From: Syntrophorhabdaceae bacterium PtaU1.Bin034
GTDB lineage: Bacteria > Desulfobacterota_G > Syntrophorhabdia > Syntrophorhabdales > WCHB1-27
NCBI GenBank assembly: GCA_002067405.1
Contig: MVRP01000232.1
Span: 1-5,880, forward strand
Reading direction: 5' to 3'
Length of the DNA stretch: 5,880 nt
The translations under genes were made by a program, and so were the position numbers. The notes below the pieces were generated by a model. That model did no database searches, was not told where the DNA came from, and was given only the letters and a program-made list of their open reading frames with translations. Positions 1 to 5,880 of the stretch are shown piece after piece (the first letter of the stretch is position 1; each line of letters opens with the position of its first letter).

Positions 1-873
1 GAGCTTTTTGGTCTTGTGGGACCCGACGGGGCGGGAAAGACCACCACCATGAGGCTTCTCGCAGCCGTTCTGCGCCCGAGCGGCGGCGAGGCGTGGGTCG
101 CCGGGCATTCGATCCTCCACGAAGAGGAGCAGATCAAAGAAAAGATCGGTTATATGTCGCAGAGGTTCGGCCTCTACGAAGACCTGACGGTCATGGAAAA
201 TATTCTCTTCTATGCCGATCTCTACGGGGTGCCCGGCCGGGAAAGACCGGCGCGGATCGAAAGACTGCTCGGCTTCAGCAACCTGACCCCCTTCAAAAGC
301 CGCCTCGCAGGCAATCTCTCAGGAGGCATGAAGCAGAAGCTCGGGCTGGCGTGTGCGCTCATCCACACCCCGGAGGTCCTTCTGCTCGATGAGCCGACCG
401 GTGGCGTGGACCCGGTCTCCCGGCGGGATTTCTGGAGAATACTCTACAGCCTGATGAGGGAAGGGGTGACAATCCTCGTATCGACCGCATACCTTGACGA
501 AGCGGAGCGCTGTGCAAGGGTAGGGCTGATCAACAGGGGGAGATTGCTGGCAATGGATGAGCCGCGAAAGATCAGAGGCAGCCTTCGTGTACCCATGATC
601 GAGGTGCTGACGCCCGATGCTCGCCGTGCCCGTGAATTGGCCGCTTCAAGTGAAGGGGTTCTCACGGTGAGCGTCTACGGTGACAAGCTGCACATCGGGC
701 TGGACAGGAAAGAAAGGGCCGACGAGATCGCGGGGCTACTTAGATCACGGGGCATCGAAGTGATGGACCCCAGGCCGATAATGCCTTCTCTTGAGGACGT
801 CTTTATCCATCTCGTCGAAAGATCGGAAAGCACCGCCTCTGAAAGAGACCGCCCATGGGCAGAAACGAAATAG
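1..873 (+). CDS. ABC exporter ATP-binding protein, first (YbhF N-half-like), 5' end cut by window edge
   Basis: ATPase subunit of an ABC-2 type exporter, expected on the cytoplasmic face of the inner membrane, where it powers the two permeases encoded downstream. The frame is open from base 1, so the true start lies outside. By alignment with the next gene, roughly 33 N-terminal residues are missing; the GTG at 16 falls just before the Walker A loop and is not a credible start. Numbering from base 1: Walker A G7-T15 (GPDGAGKTT), Q-loop Q54, signature LSGGM 106-110, Walker B with catalytic glutamate LLLDE 127-131, D-loop GVD 135-137. The switch-histidine position carries alanine (STAY, A163). 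A C-terminal accessory region follows and ends in the family motif SLEDVF (263-268). It overlaps the second ATPase gene by 19 bases, which suggests translational coupling. The family call is certain; the transported substrate cannot be told from sequence. Homologous exporters handle drugs, cations or lipids. Confidence 0.95.
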   Translation, partial: ELFGLVGPDGAGKTTTMRLLAAVLRPSGGEAWVAGHSILHEEEQIKEKIGYMSQRFGLYEDLTVMENILFYADLYGVPGRERPARIERLLGFSNLTPFKSRLAGNLSGGMKQKLGLACALIHTPEVLLLDEPTGGVDPVSRRDFWRILYSLMREGVTILVSTAYLDEAERCARVGLINRGRLLAMDEPRKIRGSLRVPMIEVLTPDARRARELAASSEGVLTVSVYGDKLHIGLDRKERADEIAGLLRSRGIEVMDPRPIMPSLEDVFIHLVERSESTASERDRPWAETK

Positions 874-1781
874 CGGTAGAGGTCAGGGACCTGCGCCGCA
901 CGTTCGGCAGCTTCGTCGCCGTCGACAATATCAGCCTTGAAGTGGGCAAGGGCCGAATATTCGGGTTTCTCGGGCCGAACGGTGCCGGGAAATCGACCAC
1001 CATTCGCATGCTCTGCGGCCTCCTGATGCCTACGGGAGGAAGCGGGACGGTCGGCGGTTTTGACATCATTACCCAGTCGGAGTCCATCAAGCGGATCATC
1101 GGGTACATGTCGCAACGTTTTTCTCTTTACGACGACCTGACGGTCGAGGAGAACATCAATTTCTTCGGGGGCATCTACGGCGTATCGAGGTCCGGAATGG
1201 TTGACCGCAAGGAGTGGGTCCTGAAGATGGCAGGGCTCGAAGAGAGGAGCAGGGCCCTCACCGGAACCCTCGCCACCGGGTTCAAACAGCGTCTCGCCCT
1301 CGGATGTGCCGTCCTCCATGAACCTCCGATCCTCTTTCTCGACGAGCCCACGTCCGGGGTAGACCCTATATCCCGGCGCAATTTCTGGGATCTCATCCGA
1401 AACCTTGCAGACTCGGGCTCCACGGTCTTTGTCACGACCCACTACATGGAGGAGGCCGATTACTGCGACAAGCTTGCCCTCATTTACCGGGGCAGGATCA
1501 TCGCCGAGGGCACGCCCACCGAGTTGAGGCAAAAGCACATGAAGCGGGAAATACTGGAGATAGAGGTAGACAACGTCGCCGAAGGCCTGGAAGCTCTTCT
1601 GAAGAACGGGGTAGAATCGGCTATTTTCGGGAGCACCCTTCACGCCACTGTGGAGAACGCCGGCACTGCCGCTCCCCGCATTAGGAACATCCTGGAATCG
1701 GCCGGCAGGTCGGTAGGGAGGATGGAAAGGATCTCCCCTTCCCTCGAAGATGTCTTCGTGACCCTAGTCGAGGTCGCCTGA
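855..1781 (+). CDS. ABC exporter ATP-binding protein, second (YbhF C-half-like)
   Basis: Complete 308-residue ATPase, paralogous to the preceding gene and probably its heterodimer partner. Motifs: Walker A GPNGAGKST 40-48, Q-loop Q87, Walker B ILFLDE 159-164, D-loop GVD 168-170, switch histidine H196 in TTHYMEEAD, and C-terminal SLEDVF 296-301. The signature motif is degenerate: LATGF at 139-143 replaces LSGGQ, losing the serine and the first glycine. Similar departures are familiar in the second half of fused YbhF-type ATPases. The ATG at 855 is chosen because it sits about 30 residues before Walker A, the normal spacing, and has a purine-rich though weak Shine-Dalgarno stretch (841-848) inside the end of the previous gene. 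The stop lies one base before the first permease start, as expected for one operon. ATPase identity is very sure; pairing with the first ATPase is inferred from order and complementary motif loss. Confidence 0.96.
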   Translation: MGRNEIAVEVRDLRRTFGSFVAVDNISLEVGKGRIFGFLGPNGAGKSTTIRMLCGLLMPTGGSGTVGGFDIITQSESIKRIIGYMSQRFSLYDDLTVEENINFFGGIYGVSRSGMVDRKEWVLKMAGLEERSRALTGTLATGFKQRLALGCAVLHEPPILFLDEPTSGVDPISRRNFWDLIRNLADSGSTVFVTTHYMEEADYCDKLALIYRGRIIAEGTPTELRQKHMKREILEIEVDNVAEGLEALLKNGVESAIFGSTLHATVENAGTAAPRIRNILESAGRSVGRMERISPSLEDVFVTLVEVA

Positions 1782-1782
1782 A

Positions 1783-2892
1783 ATGCGTCTGCTTCGAGTA
1801 AGAGCGATCGCAAGAAAAGAGTGGATCCAGATAAAAAGGGACCCGCTCAGCCTGGCCCTGGCGTTTGCCCTGCCCGCCATACTTCTTCTCATTTATGGTT
1901 ACGCCATCTCGTTTGACGTGGACAAGATAAGCACCGTGGTCTACGATGCGGACAAGAGCAGCATCAGCCGGGAACTCGTTGCGGAGTTCAGGGAATCGGG
2001 CTACTTCAATATTGTCTCCTACATCGATTCCTACCCGGAAATAGACCGCCACGTGGATGCGGGCGATGCAAAAGTCGCACTTGTCATACCGGTCGATTTT
2101 TCGAAGAACGTGCGCATTGCCCGGACCGGGTCTGTCGAGGCCATTATCGACGGCAGCGACGCGAATACTGCGACAATAGCGCAAGGCTACATCACCGCCA
2201 TAGCTTCCCGGTTCGGCGACCGGCTGGAAATAGCACGGATTACCCCACGAATCGACCTCAGGAACCGGGTCTGGTACAACCCCGAGCTGAAGTCGCGCAA
2301 TTTTATCATCCCGGGGCTCATCGCCATCATAATGTCCGTCATCATCTCTCTTCTCACGTCCCTCACCGTCGCCAGGGAATGGGACCGCGGGACCATGGAG
2401 CAGCTCATATCGACACCGGTCAAGCCGGCCGAACTGATCCTGGGGAAATTAACCCCCTACTTCCTCATAGGCCTGGCCGACACTATCCTTTCCCTGGTTA
2501 TGAGCACGATCCTCTTCAAAGTCCCCCTGCGGGGCAGCATTTCTTTATTGCTCGTCATCTCCTGTATTTTTCTCTTTGGAGGGCTCTGTTTCGGTATATT
2601 GCTCTCGATAGTTGCCAGAAACCAGCTCATGGCCAGCCAGGCGGCCATGCTTACGTCCTTTCTCCCCGCGTTCCTTCTCTCCGGGTTTATCTTCAGCATC
2701 AGCAATATGCCCGTGCCGTTACAGCCGATCACGTACGTCGTTCCCGCCCGGTATTTCGTCTCGTGTCTGAAGGCGATATTCCTGAAAGGCACCGGCCTCA
2801 GGTTCCTGTCGGTCGAGATAATCCTGCTCTCCCTTTATGCGGTCGCGGTTTTTGTGCTGGCCAACAAAAAGCTCCGGAAGAGGATCGACTAG
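1783..2892 (+). CDS. ABC-2 type exporter permease, first (YbhS/YhhJ-like)
   Basis: Inner-membrane permease of 369 residues, the usual size for the family. Layout: a short basic cytoplasmic start, membrane segment 1 at about 22-41, a large extracytoplasmic domain at about 42-173, then five segments at about 174-196, 224-245, 252-276, 286-308 and 342-361, ending in a basic tail. Family motifs are visible: RVWYNPELKSRN (162-173), closing the outer domain just before segment 2, and REWDRGTMEQL (198-208) with TPVKPAE and GK following. The latter lie in the cytoplasmic loop after segment 2, where ABC-2 permeases contact the ATPase. The ATG starts one base after the preceding stop, with GAGGT (1770-1774) 8 bases upstream. 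It resembles the next gene throughout, so the two probably form a heterodimeric channel. In related systems the outer domain meets an HlyD-type adaptor. Substrate unknown. Confidence 0.95.
   Translation: MRLLRVRAIARKEWIQIKRDPLSLALAFALPAILLLIYGYAISFDVDKISTVVYDADKSSISRELVAEFRESGYFNIVSYIDSYPEIDRHVDAGDAKVALVIPVDFSKNVRIARTGSVEAIIDGSDANTATIAQGYITAIASRFGDRLEIARITPRIDLRNRVWYNPELKSRNFIIPGLIAIIMSVIISLLTSLTVAREWDRGTMEQLISTPVKPAELILGKLTPYFLIGLADTILSLVMSTILFKVPLRGSISLLLVISCIFLFGGLCFGILLSIVARNQLMASQAAMLTSFLPAFLLSGFIFSISNMPVPLQPITYVVPARYFVSCLKAIFLKGTGLRFLSVEIILLSLYAVAVFVLANKKLRKRID
2876..2883 (+). promoter_or_regulatory. Shine-Dalgarno site fixing the start of the second permease
   Basis: GGAAGAGG lies 11 bases before the ATG at 2895, inside the last codons of the first permease gene. 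The reading frame of the second permease stays open another 172 codons upstream, so this site helps show that translation starts at 2895. The spacing is slightly long and the match is not perfect, so the signal is moderate. Confidence 0.5.
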
Positions 2893-2894
2893 CC

Positions 2895-4007
2895 ATGATA
2901 GAGCGGACCAGACACCTGGTTGCGAAGGAATTCGTCCAGACATTTCGGGAAAAGAGAAGGGTCTTTCTCATACTGGTCGCTCCGGTGATCCAGCTCTTTC
3001 TTTTCGGCTATATTGCAACAATGGATGTGAACAACGTTGCCACCGCGTTTGTAGACCTGGACAGATCGCAGGAGAGCCGGGAGCTTGCGCGCAGGCTCGA
3101 AGGGTCGGGCTACTTCACCATCGTCAGCCGGCCGGATTCGCCCGGTGATATCCGGGAGCTTCTGGACAGGGGAAAGGTGCTCTGCGCCATTCAGGTCAAC
3201 AGGGGGTTCTCGAAGGATTTAAAGAAAGGTGTGCCGGCCGAGGTACAGTTGATCGTGGACGGAACCGATTCGAACACGGGCTTGATTGCGATGAATTATG
3301 GCGCTGCGATCATTGCGCGATATGCACGAGACGCAGGTTCGCCCCCACCGGTGGTCAGGACGGCTGCCGTCGATTTTCGGACCAGGGTCTGGTACAATCC
3401 CGACCTGAGAAGCAGGAACTACTATCTGCCCGGAGTGATAGCCCTGATCATTATGCTCACCTGCCTCATGCTCACGTCAATGGCGGTGGTGCGGGAGCGG
3501 GAGCTGGGCACGATAGAGCAACTCATGGTCACGCCTATCCGGCCGCTCGAGTTGATGCTGGGCAAGACGATCCCCTTTGCCGCCATAGGTTTCGGCGATA
3601 TGGTCATTGTAACCGCCGTTGCGGTGCTCTGGTTCCATATCCCCATCAAAGGAGCCTTTTTGTTTCTCTTTCTCTGCACGGCGGTCTATCTCCTGCCGGT
3701 CCTCGGGATAGGCCTCTTCATCTCGACCGTATCAAAGACGCAACAGCAGGCCATGATGGCGAGCTTTTTCTTCTTCCAGCCCGCCATTCTGCTCTCGGGC
3801 TTCGCCACGCCCATAGAGAACATGCCGGCCCTGTTCCAGTACATCACGTACCTGAGTCCTCTCCGCTACTTCCTGGTAATCGTGAGGGGCATATTCCTGA
3901 AAGGCGTCGGCCTGGACGTGCTCTGGCCCCAGGTCCTTGCCCTTCTCCTCCTCGGCACGGGCATTATAATGATCAGCGCAATGCGGTTCAAGAAAAGGCT
4001 CTCCTGA
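2895..4007 (+). CDS. ABC-2 type exporter permease, second (YbhR-like)
   Basis: Second inner-membrane permease, 370 residues from ATG 2895. The frame runs open back to 2379, but that extension overlaps the first permease and its translation is not protein-like. The 2895 start gives a basic N-terminus, the family length and a 2-base gap from the previous stop. Predicted membrane segments: about 23-42, 177-199, 224-246, 252-277, 287-306 and 342-362, with an extracytoplasmic domain at about 43-176. Motifs parallel the first permease: RVWYNPDLRSRN (164-175) before segment 2, then RERELGTIEQL (200-210), TPIRPLE and GK in the cytoplasmic coupling loop. ITYLSPLRYF (317-326) and RGIFLKGVG (331-339) are also shared with it. 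This is the last gene of the operon; the next gene points toward it. Family assignment is very sure; substrate and physiological role are unknown. Confidence 0.94.
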   Translation: MIERTRHLVAKEFVQTFREKRRVFLILVAPVIQLFLFGYIATMDVNNVATAFVDLDRSQESRELARRLEGSGYFTIVSRPDSPGDIRELLDRGKVLCAIQVNRGFSKDLKKGVPAEVQLIVDGTDSNTGLIAMNYGAAIIARYARDAGSPPPVVRTAAVDFRTRVWYNPDLRSRNYYLPGVIALIIMLTCLMLTSMAVVRERELGTIEQLMVTPIRPLELMLGKTIPFAAIGFGDMVIVTAVAVLWFHIPIKGAFLFLFLCTAVYLLPVLGIGLFISTVSKTQQQAMMASFFFFQPAILLSGFATPIENMPALFQYITYLSPLRYFLVIVRGIFLKGVGLDVLWPQVLALLLLGTGIIMISAMRFKKRLS

Positions 4008-4050
4008 ACACCGCCATGCAGCGGTCACGCCACAGCGCGTCTTTCCGAAC

Positions 4051-4935
4051 CTATGCTTTCCCTATATCTTCTCCCATGTTCTTCCAGAAGATCTCCTCCA
4101 CTTCGGAAGTCAGGCGCGGCGTTCCTTCCACCTCCATCGCGTTGACGCGCATGTCGTAGGCTGTTTCGAGCTGGGGCAGAACGTTCTTGATTTCCTGCGA
4201 GCTTTCCAGCCGTTCGCTTATCAGATTGCGCTGCTCCAGGGCTTTTGCGAATTCTTCCGTATCGACAGGAATGTCATAAAGCGCGTTCAGCAATTCCATC
4301 AGCCTGACCTTGCCCAGATAATCCTCTGTGAGGACCACATACTGGGGCAGCGAGACGATGAACACGGTTGCATCGATCCCTGCCCGCGCTGCTTTCGTGG
4401 TGATCAGGTGGGCAATGGTCGAAGGACCATGGTAGGTAATCGGAAGAACACCCGCTTTTCTCACATCCTGGCGGGCTTTCTCTCCCATTCCATAGCCGCT
4501 TATCAGCAACGGCCTCGTGTGGGGAACCGAATCGTACATACTTCCCAGAAGGATGTACTTTTTCGCTTTGAAGGTCTTGAGAACCTTCAGGACAGAACTG
4601 ATGTACTGCTCCGAATGGGCATGGGGTTCGAGGAGGCGAAGCAGGAGAAGATCGTTCTGTCCTTCCCTTTTTGCAAGGCGAATCGTGGTGTTGGGAACCG
4701 ACATATCGCGTATGCCTTCTTCGATACGGACAGTGGGGCGGTATCTGGTGAAATCGTAAAACAGCCCCGGCTTGGACAGCCTTCCCAGCTCCCTGGCCTC
4801 AAATCGTGCCGACAATTCCTTGAGAACGAGGGTCCCCACATTGTTCACATCTATCCAGGGGTTAAGGGCGGCCAGAACGTAAGGTTCGCTGCACTCGGGA
4901 AGAGGCTCGTGCAGCTGAAAATCGCCTAATCTCAC
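4051..4935 (-). CDS. PAC2-family protein (proteasome assembly chaperone 2-like)
   Basis: Soluble protein of 294 residues from GTG 4935; no signal peptide or membrane segment is seen. It matches the PAC2 family, named after the eukaryotic proteasome assembly chaperone and also found in archaea and bacteria. Support, numbered from the GTG: NPWIDVNNVG (25-34) in the place of the family's N-terminal glycine-rich motif; a hydrophobic strand ending in LLRLLEPHAH (97-106); the hallmark VPHTRP (137-142) after a conserved LLGSMYDS strand; GPSTIAHLI (170-178) leading to SLPQYV (195-200); and a charged helical C-terminus containing LPQLETAYD (253-261). An ATG at 4941 is also possible, but the strong AGGAGG is almost touching it, whereas the spacing to the GTG is 7 bases. 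The gene stands alone: convergent with the exporter and separated from the upstream regulator by a terminator. Bacterial PAC2 proteins outside proteasome-bearing lineages have no settled function. Confidence 0.88.
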   Translation of the reverse strand: MRLGDFQLHEPLPECSEPYVLAALNPWIDVNNVGTLVLKELSARFEARELGRLSKPGLFYDFTRYRPTVRIEEGIRDMSVPNTTIRLAKREGQNDLLLLRLLEPHAHSEQYISSVLKVLKTFKAKKYILLGSMYDSVPHTRPLLISGYGMGEKARQDVRKAGVLPITYHGPSTIAHLITTKAARAGIDATVFIVSLPQYVVLTEDYLGKVRLMELLNALYDIPVDTEEFAKALEQRNLISERLESSQEIKNVLPQLETAYDMRVNAMEVEGTPRLTSEVEEIFWKNMGEDIGKA

Positions 4936-4942
4936 AAACATC

Positions 4943-4948
4943 CCTCCT
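4943..4948 (-). promoter_or_regulatory. Strong Shine-Dalgarno site of the PAC2-family gene
   Basis: The minus strand reads AGGAGG, a full consensus site. Only one base separates it from the ATG ending at 4941, too close for normal initiation, while 7 bases separate it from the in-frame GTG at 4935-4933, an ideal distance. The site therefore favours the GTG start, two codons inside the longest frame. Confidence 0.7.
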
Positions 4949-4990
4949 GTCGGATAAAGTACTTCAGCTCTCCATCATCTTCAAGAAGTT

Positions 4991-5019
4991 ATCATAATGC
5001 GAATCGTATATCACTCGAA
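4991..5019 (-). promoter_or_regulatory. Candidate promoter of the PAC2-family gene (weak)
   Basis: On the minus strand, TATGAT at 4996-4991 matches five of six bases of the sigma-70 -10 box. With a 17-base spacer the -35 position falls on TTCGAG (5019-5014), a poor match to TTGACA. Initiation here would leave an untranslated leader of roughly 45-50 bases before the PAC2 start. A second TTCGAG lies exactly 11 bases further upstream (5030-5025), so an activator could compensate for the weak -35. This is inference only; short matches like these are common by chance. Confidence 0.3.
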
Positions 5020-5107
5020 GATTTCTCGAACCCGACGAGCAAGGCGGGGATGCACTCGCGGCTAGGGGCTCGGGAATCGATTGACAGGGATCACCGTGCG
5101 AACACCG

Positions 5108-5139
5108 AAAAAGACTGTGGCCATGACCGGACAGTCTTT
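5108..5139 (-). terminator. Intrinsic terminator downstream of the IclR-family gene
   Basis: A perfect 9-base inverted repeat, AAAGACTGT (5110-5118) and ACAGTCTTT (5131-5139), encloses a 12-base loop. Read on the minus strand, the stem ends in a run of five T (5112-5108), and the opposite arm begins with As, as in rho-independent terminators. The outer stem is A/T-rich, so strength is probably moderate. It lies about 88 bases after the regulator's stop codon and before the PAC2 gene, separating their transcription. In the plus direction the stem is followed by As rather than Ts, so it should act mainly on minus-strand transcripts. Confidence 0.65.
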
Positions 5140-5210
5140 AAAAGAGTTGCCGACGAAGCCTGGGCGGAATGCCGGCTACATAAATAGCTCCGGGCGGGTG
5201 AGGGAGGAGA

Positions 5211-5220
5211 AACGGCCGTT
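5211..5220. repeat. 10-base perfect palindrome next to the IclR-family stop codon
   Basis: AACGGCCGTT is a perfect palindrome lying 6 bases after the regulator's stop codon on the minus strand. It has no loop, so it is not a terminator hairpin; it could be a small protein-binding site or chance. The rest of the gap between 5140 and 5226 shows no open frame with a supported start and no other clear signal. Confidence 0.35.
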
Positions 5221-5226
5221 ATCGCT

Positions 5227-5880
5227 TCACCTTGCCTCTTTCGTAAACTCATTGAAGCCGTTTTTTCCTGTTCCCTCCGAAAGTCCCAGCCGTTGGGAAA
5301 TTTCGTGGGCCGTATTGACAACTTCCTTTATAATTCCGTACTTTCCGTTTTCATCCTCGGAGGACGAAATAAGGCTTACCCCTATGGCTGCAACTACCTT
5401 GCCTCCTATGGCGCGGATAGGAGCCGAGATCCCGGTTATTCCGTCAATCGCCTCTCCCTCCTCCACAAGAAACCCGTTCTTCCGGATGGTACGCAGTCTT
5501 TCCCTGAAACGGTCCTCATCCGTGATGGATTTCCTGGTGGAAGCTGTCAGGGGTTTTCTCAGAAGTATCCTGTTGACCTCGATATCAGGAAGGAACGCCA
5601 TCAGGACCTGTCCGAGCATGCCGAAATAGGGCGGGCGCCGGGTCCCTATATTGGATGCGAAGAGTATCTCACTCCTCGGGTCTTCCCTCTTGTCTATGTA
5701 TATGACTTCGTCGTCCTGGAGGATGCCCAGGAAAACCGTCTTGGCAACCTTCAGCTGCAGTTGGGTAATGTAGGGCGACACGACTCTCCTCAGCGAGAAG
5801 CTGGCGTAGACAACACTCCCCAGTTCGAACAGCTTCAAGCCAAGGGAATAGTGGCTGTTGTGCTGATCGTAACGAAGGAA
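5227..5880 (-). CDS. IclR-family transcriptional regulator, N-terminus cut by window edge
   Basis: Cytoplasmic DNA-binding regulator that senses a small molecule through its C-terminal domain. The frame is open from 5880, so the start is outside; 217 residues are visible and about 40-50, holding most of the winged helix-turn-helix, are missing for a family usually 250-260 long. A TTG at 5838 opens a shorter frame, but upstream residues are clearly IclR-like. Visible from 5880: end of the wing FLRYDQHNSHYSLG (1-14), linker helix, then the effector domain with GILQDDEVIYIDK (52-64), SNIGTRRPPYFGMLGQVLMAF (76-96; compare the usual RxPLHxTALGKAxLA), RKNGFLVEEGEAIDGITGISAP (133-154) and KVVAAIGVS (161-169). 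Targets are unknown; they often lie next to the regulator, so genes beyond the right edge are likelier than the PAC2 gene, which is set apart by a terminator. The effector cannot be named from sequence. Confidence 0.93.
   Translation of the reverse strand, partial: FLRYDQHNSHYSLGLKLFELGSVVYASFSLRRVVSPYITQLQLKVAKTVFLGILQDDEVIYIDKREDPRSEILFASNIGTRRPPYFGMLGQVLMAFLPDIEVNRILLRKPLTASTRKSITDEDRFRERLRTIRKNGFLVEEGEAIDGITGISAPIRAIGGKVVAAIGVSLISSSEDENGKYGIIKEVVNTAHEISQRLGLSEGTGKNGFNEFTKEAR

Noticed and set aside
675..1643. A 322-codon open frame on the minus strand across the two ATPase genes.
   Set aside because: It lies antisense to well-supported ATPase motifs. Long antisense frames are common opposite GC-rich genes, and the translation shows no recognisable domain.
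2379..2894. A 172-codon in-frame extension upstream of the second permease, which would give a 542-residue protein.
   Set aside because: It overlaps the first permease gene in another frame, and its translation is rich in His, Pro and Arg with no family features. The ATG at 2895 has the right spacing, a ribosome-binding site and the family length.
4010..4040. Two tiny hairpins in the convergent gap: ACCGC/GCGGT (4010-4014 with 4021-4025) and ACGC/GCGT (4027-4030 with 4037-4040), considered as a terminator for the exporter operon.
   Set aside because: The stems are only 5 and 4 base pairs. Neither strand has a proper T-run right after the stem; CTTT after 4040 is too short. No terminator is called here.
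4408..4929. A 173-codon plus-strand frame opposite the PAC2 gene.
   Set aside because: It is a shadow of the minus-strand gene; its translation has no family features, whereas the minus strand carries clear PAC2 motifs.
5081..5104. TTGACA on the plus strand at 5081-5086, a perfect -35 box.
   Set aside because: No -10-like sequence follows at 16-18 bases (the region reads about ACCGAA), and no plus-strand gene lies downstream.
5081..5629. A 182-codon plus-strand frame running from the intergenic gap across the IclR gene.
   Set aside because: It is antisense to a confident IclR effector domain, has no ribosome-binding site, and its Ser/Pro/Arg-rich translation looks like a shadow.
1..5880. 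Searched by eye for CRISPR arrays, tRNA genes, insertion-sequence ends, attachment sites and phage or toxin genes.
   Set aside because: Nothing convincing was seen; the window is almost fully explained by six ordinary genes and one short intergenic gap.

Overview
The window looks like ordinary chromosome from a moderately GC-rich Gram-negative-type bacterium. Gene density, short overlaps, Shine-Dalgarno sites and codon usage are typical. A YbhF/YbhS/YbhR-type ABC-2 exporter, a PAC2-family protein and an IclR regulator with an 'RPPYFGMLGQ'-type effector domain together suggest a deltaproteobacterial or syntroph-like anaerobe. This placement is an inference from gene content only; no phylogenetic marker is present.

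Left part (1-4007, plus strand): the end of a tightly packed ABC exporter operon. In order it holds an ATPase cut by the left window edge (1-873), a second ATPase (855-1781, 19-base overlap), and two ABC-2 permeases (1783-2892 and 2895-4007, separated by 1 and 2 bases). The two ATPases match the two halves of the fused double ATPase YbhF but are separate genes here. The permeases are paralogues with six predicted membrane segments each and a large extracytoplasmic domain between segments 1 and 2. The expected complex is a 1+1+1+1 heterotetramer. Motif inspection predicts one standard ATP site and one degenerate site. An HlyD-type periplasmic adaptor gene would normally lie just upstream, outside the window.

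Right part (4051-5880, minus strand): a PAC2-family protein gene converges on the exporter operon across a 43-base gap. Upstream of it is an IclR-family regulator whose N-terminal DNA-binding domain runs off the right edge. The two minus-strand genes are separated by about 290 bases. That gap holds a good intrinsic terminator for the regulator gene, a 10-base palindrome beside its stop codon, and a weak candidate promoter and strong Shine-Dalgarno site for the PAC2 gene. They are therefore probably separate transcription units.

I found no RNA genes, CRISPR arrays, insertion sequences or phage genes, and no convincing sign of a new system. The most useful observations are the complementary degeneracy of the two ATPases, the isolated PAC2 gene, and the start-codon conflict in that gene.
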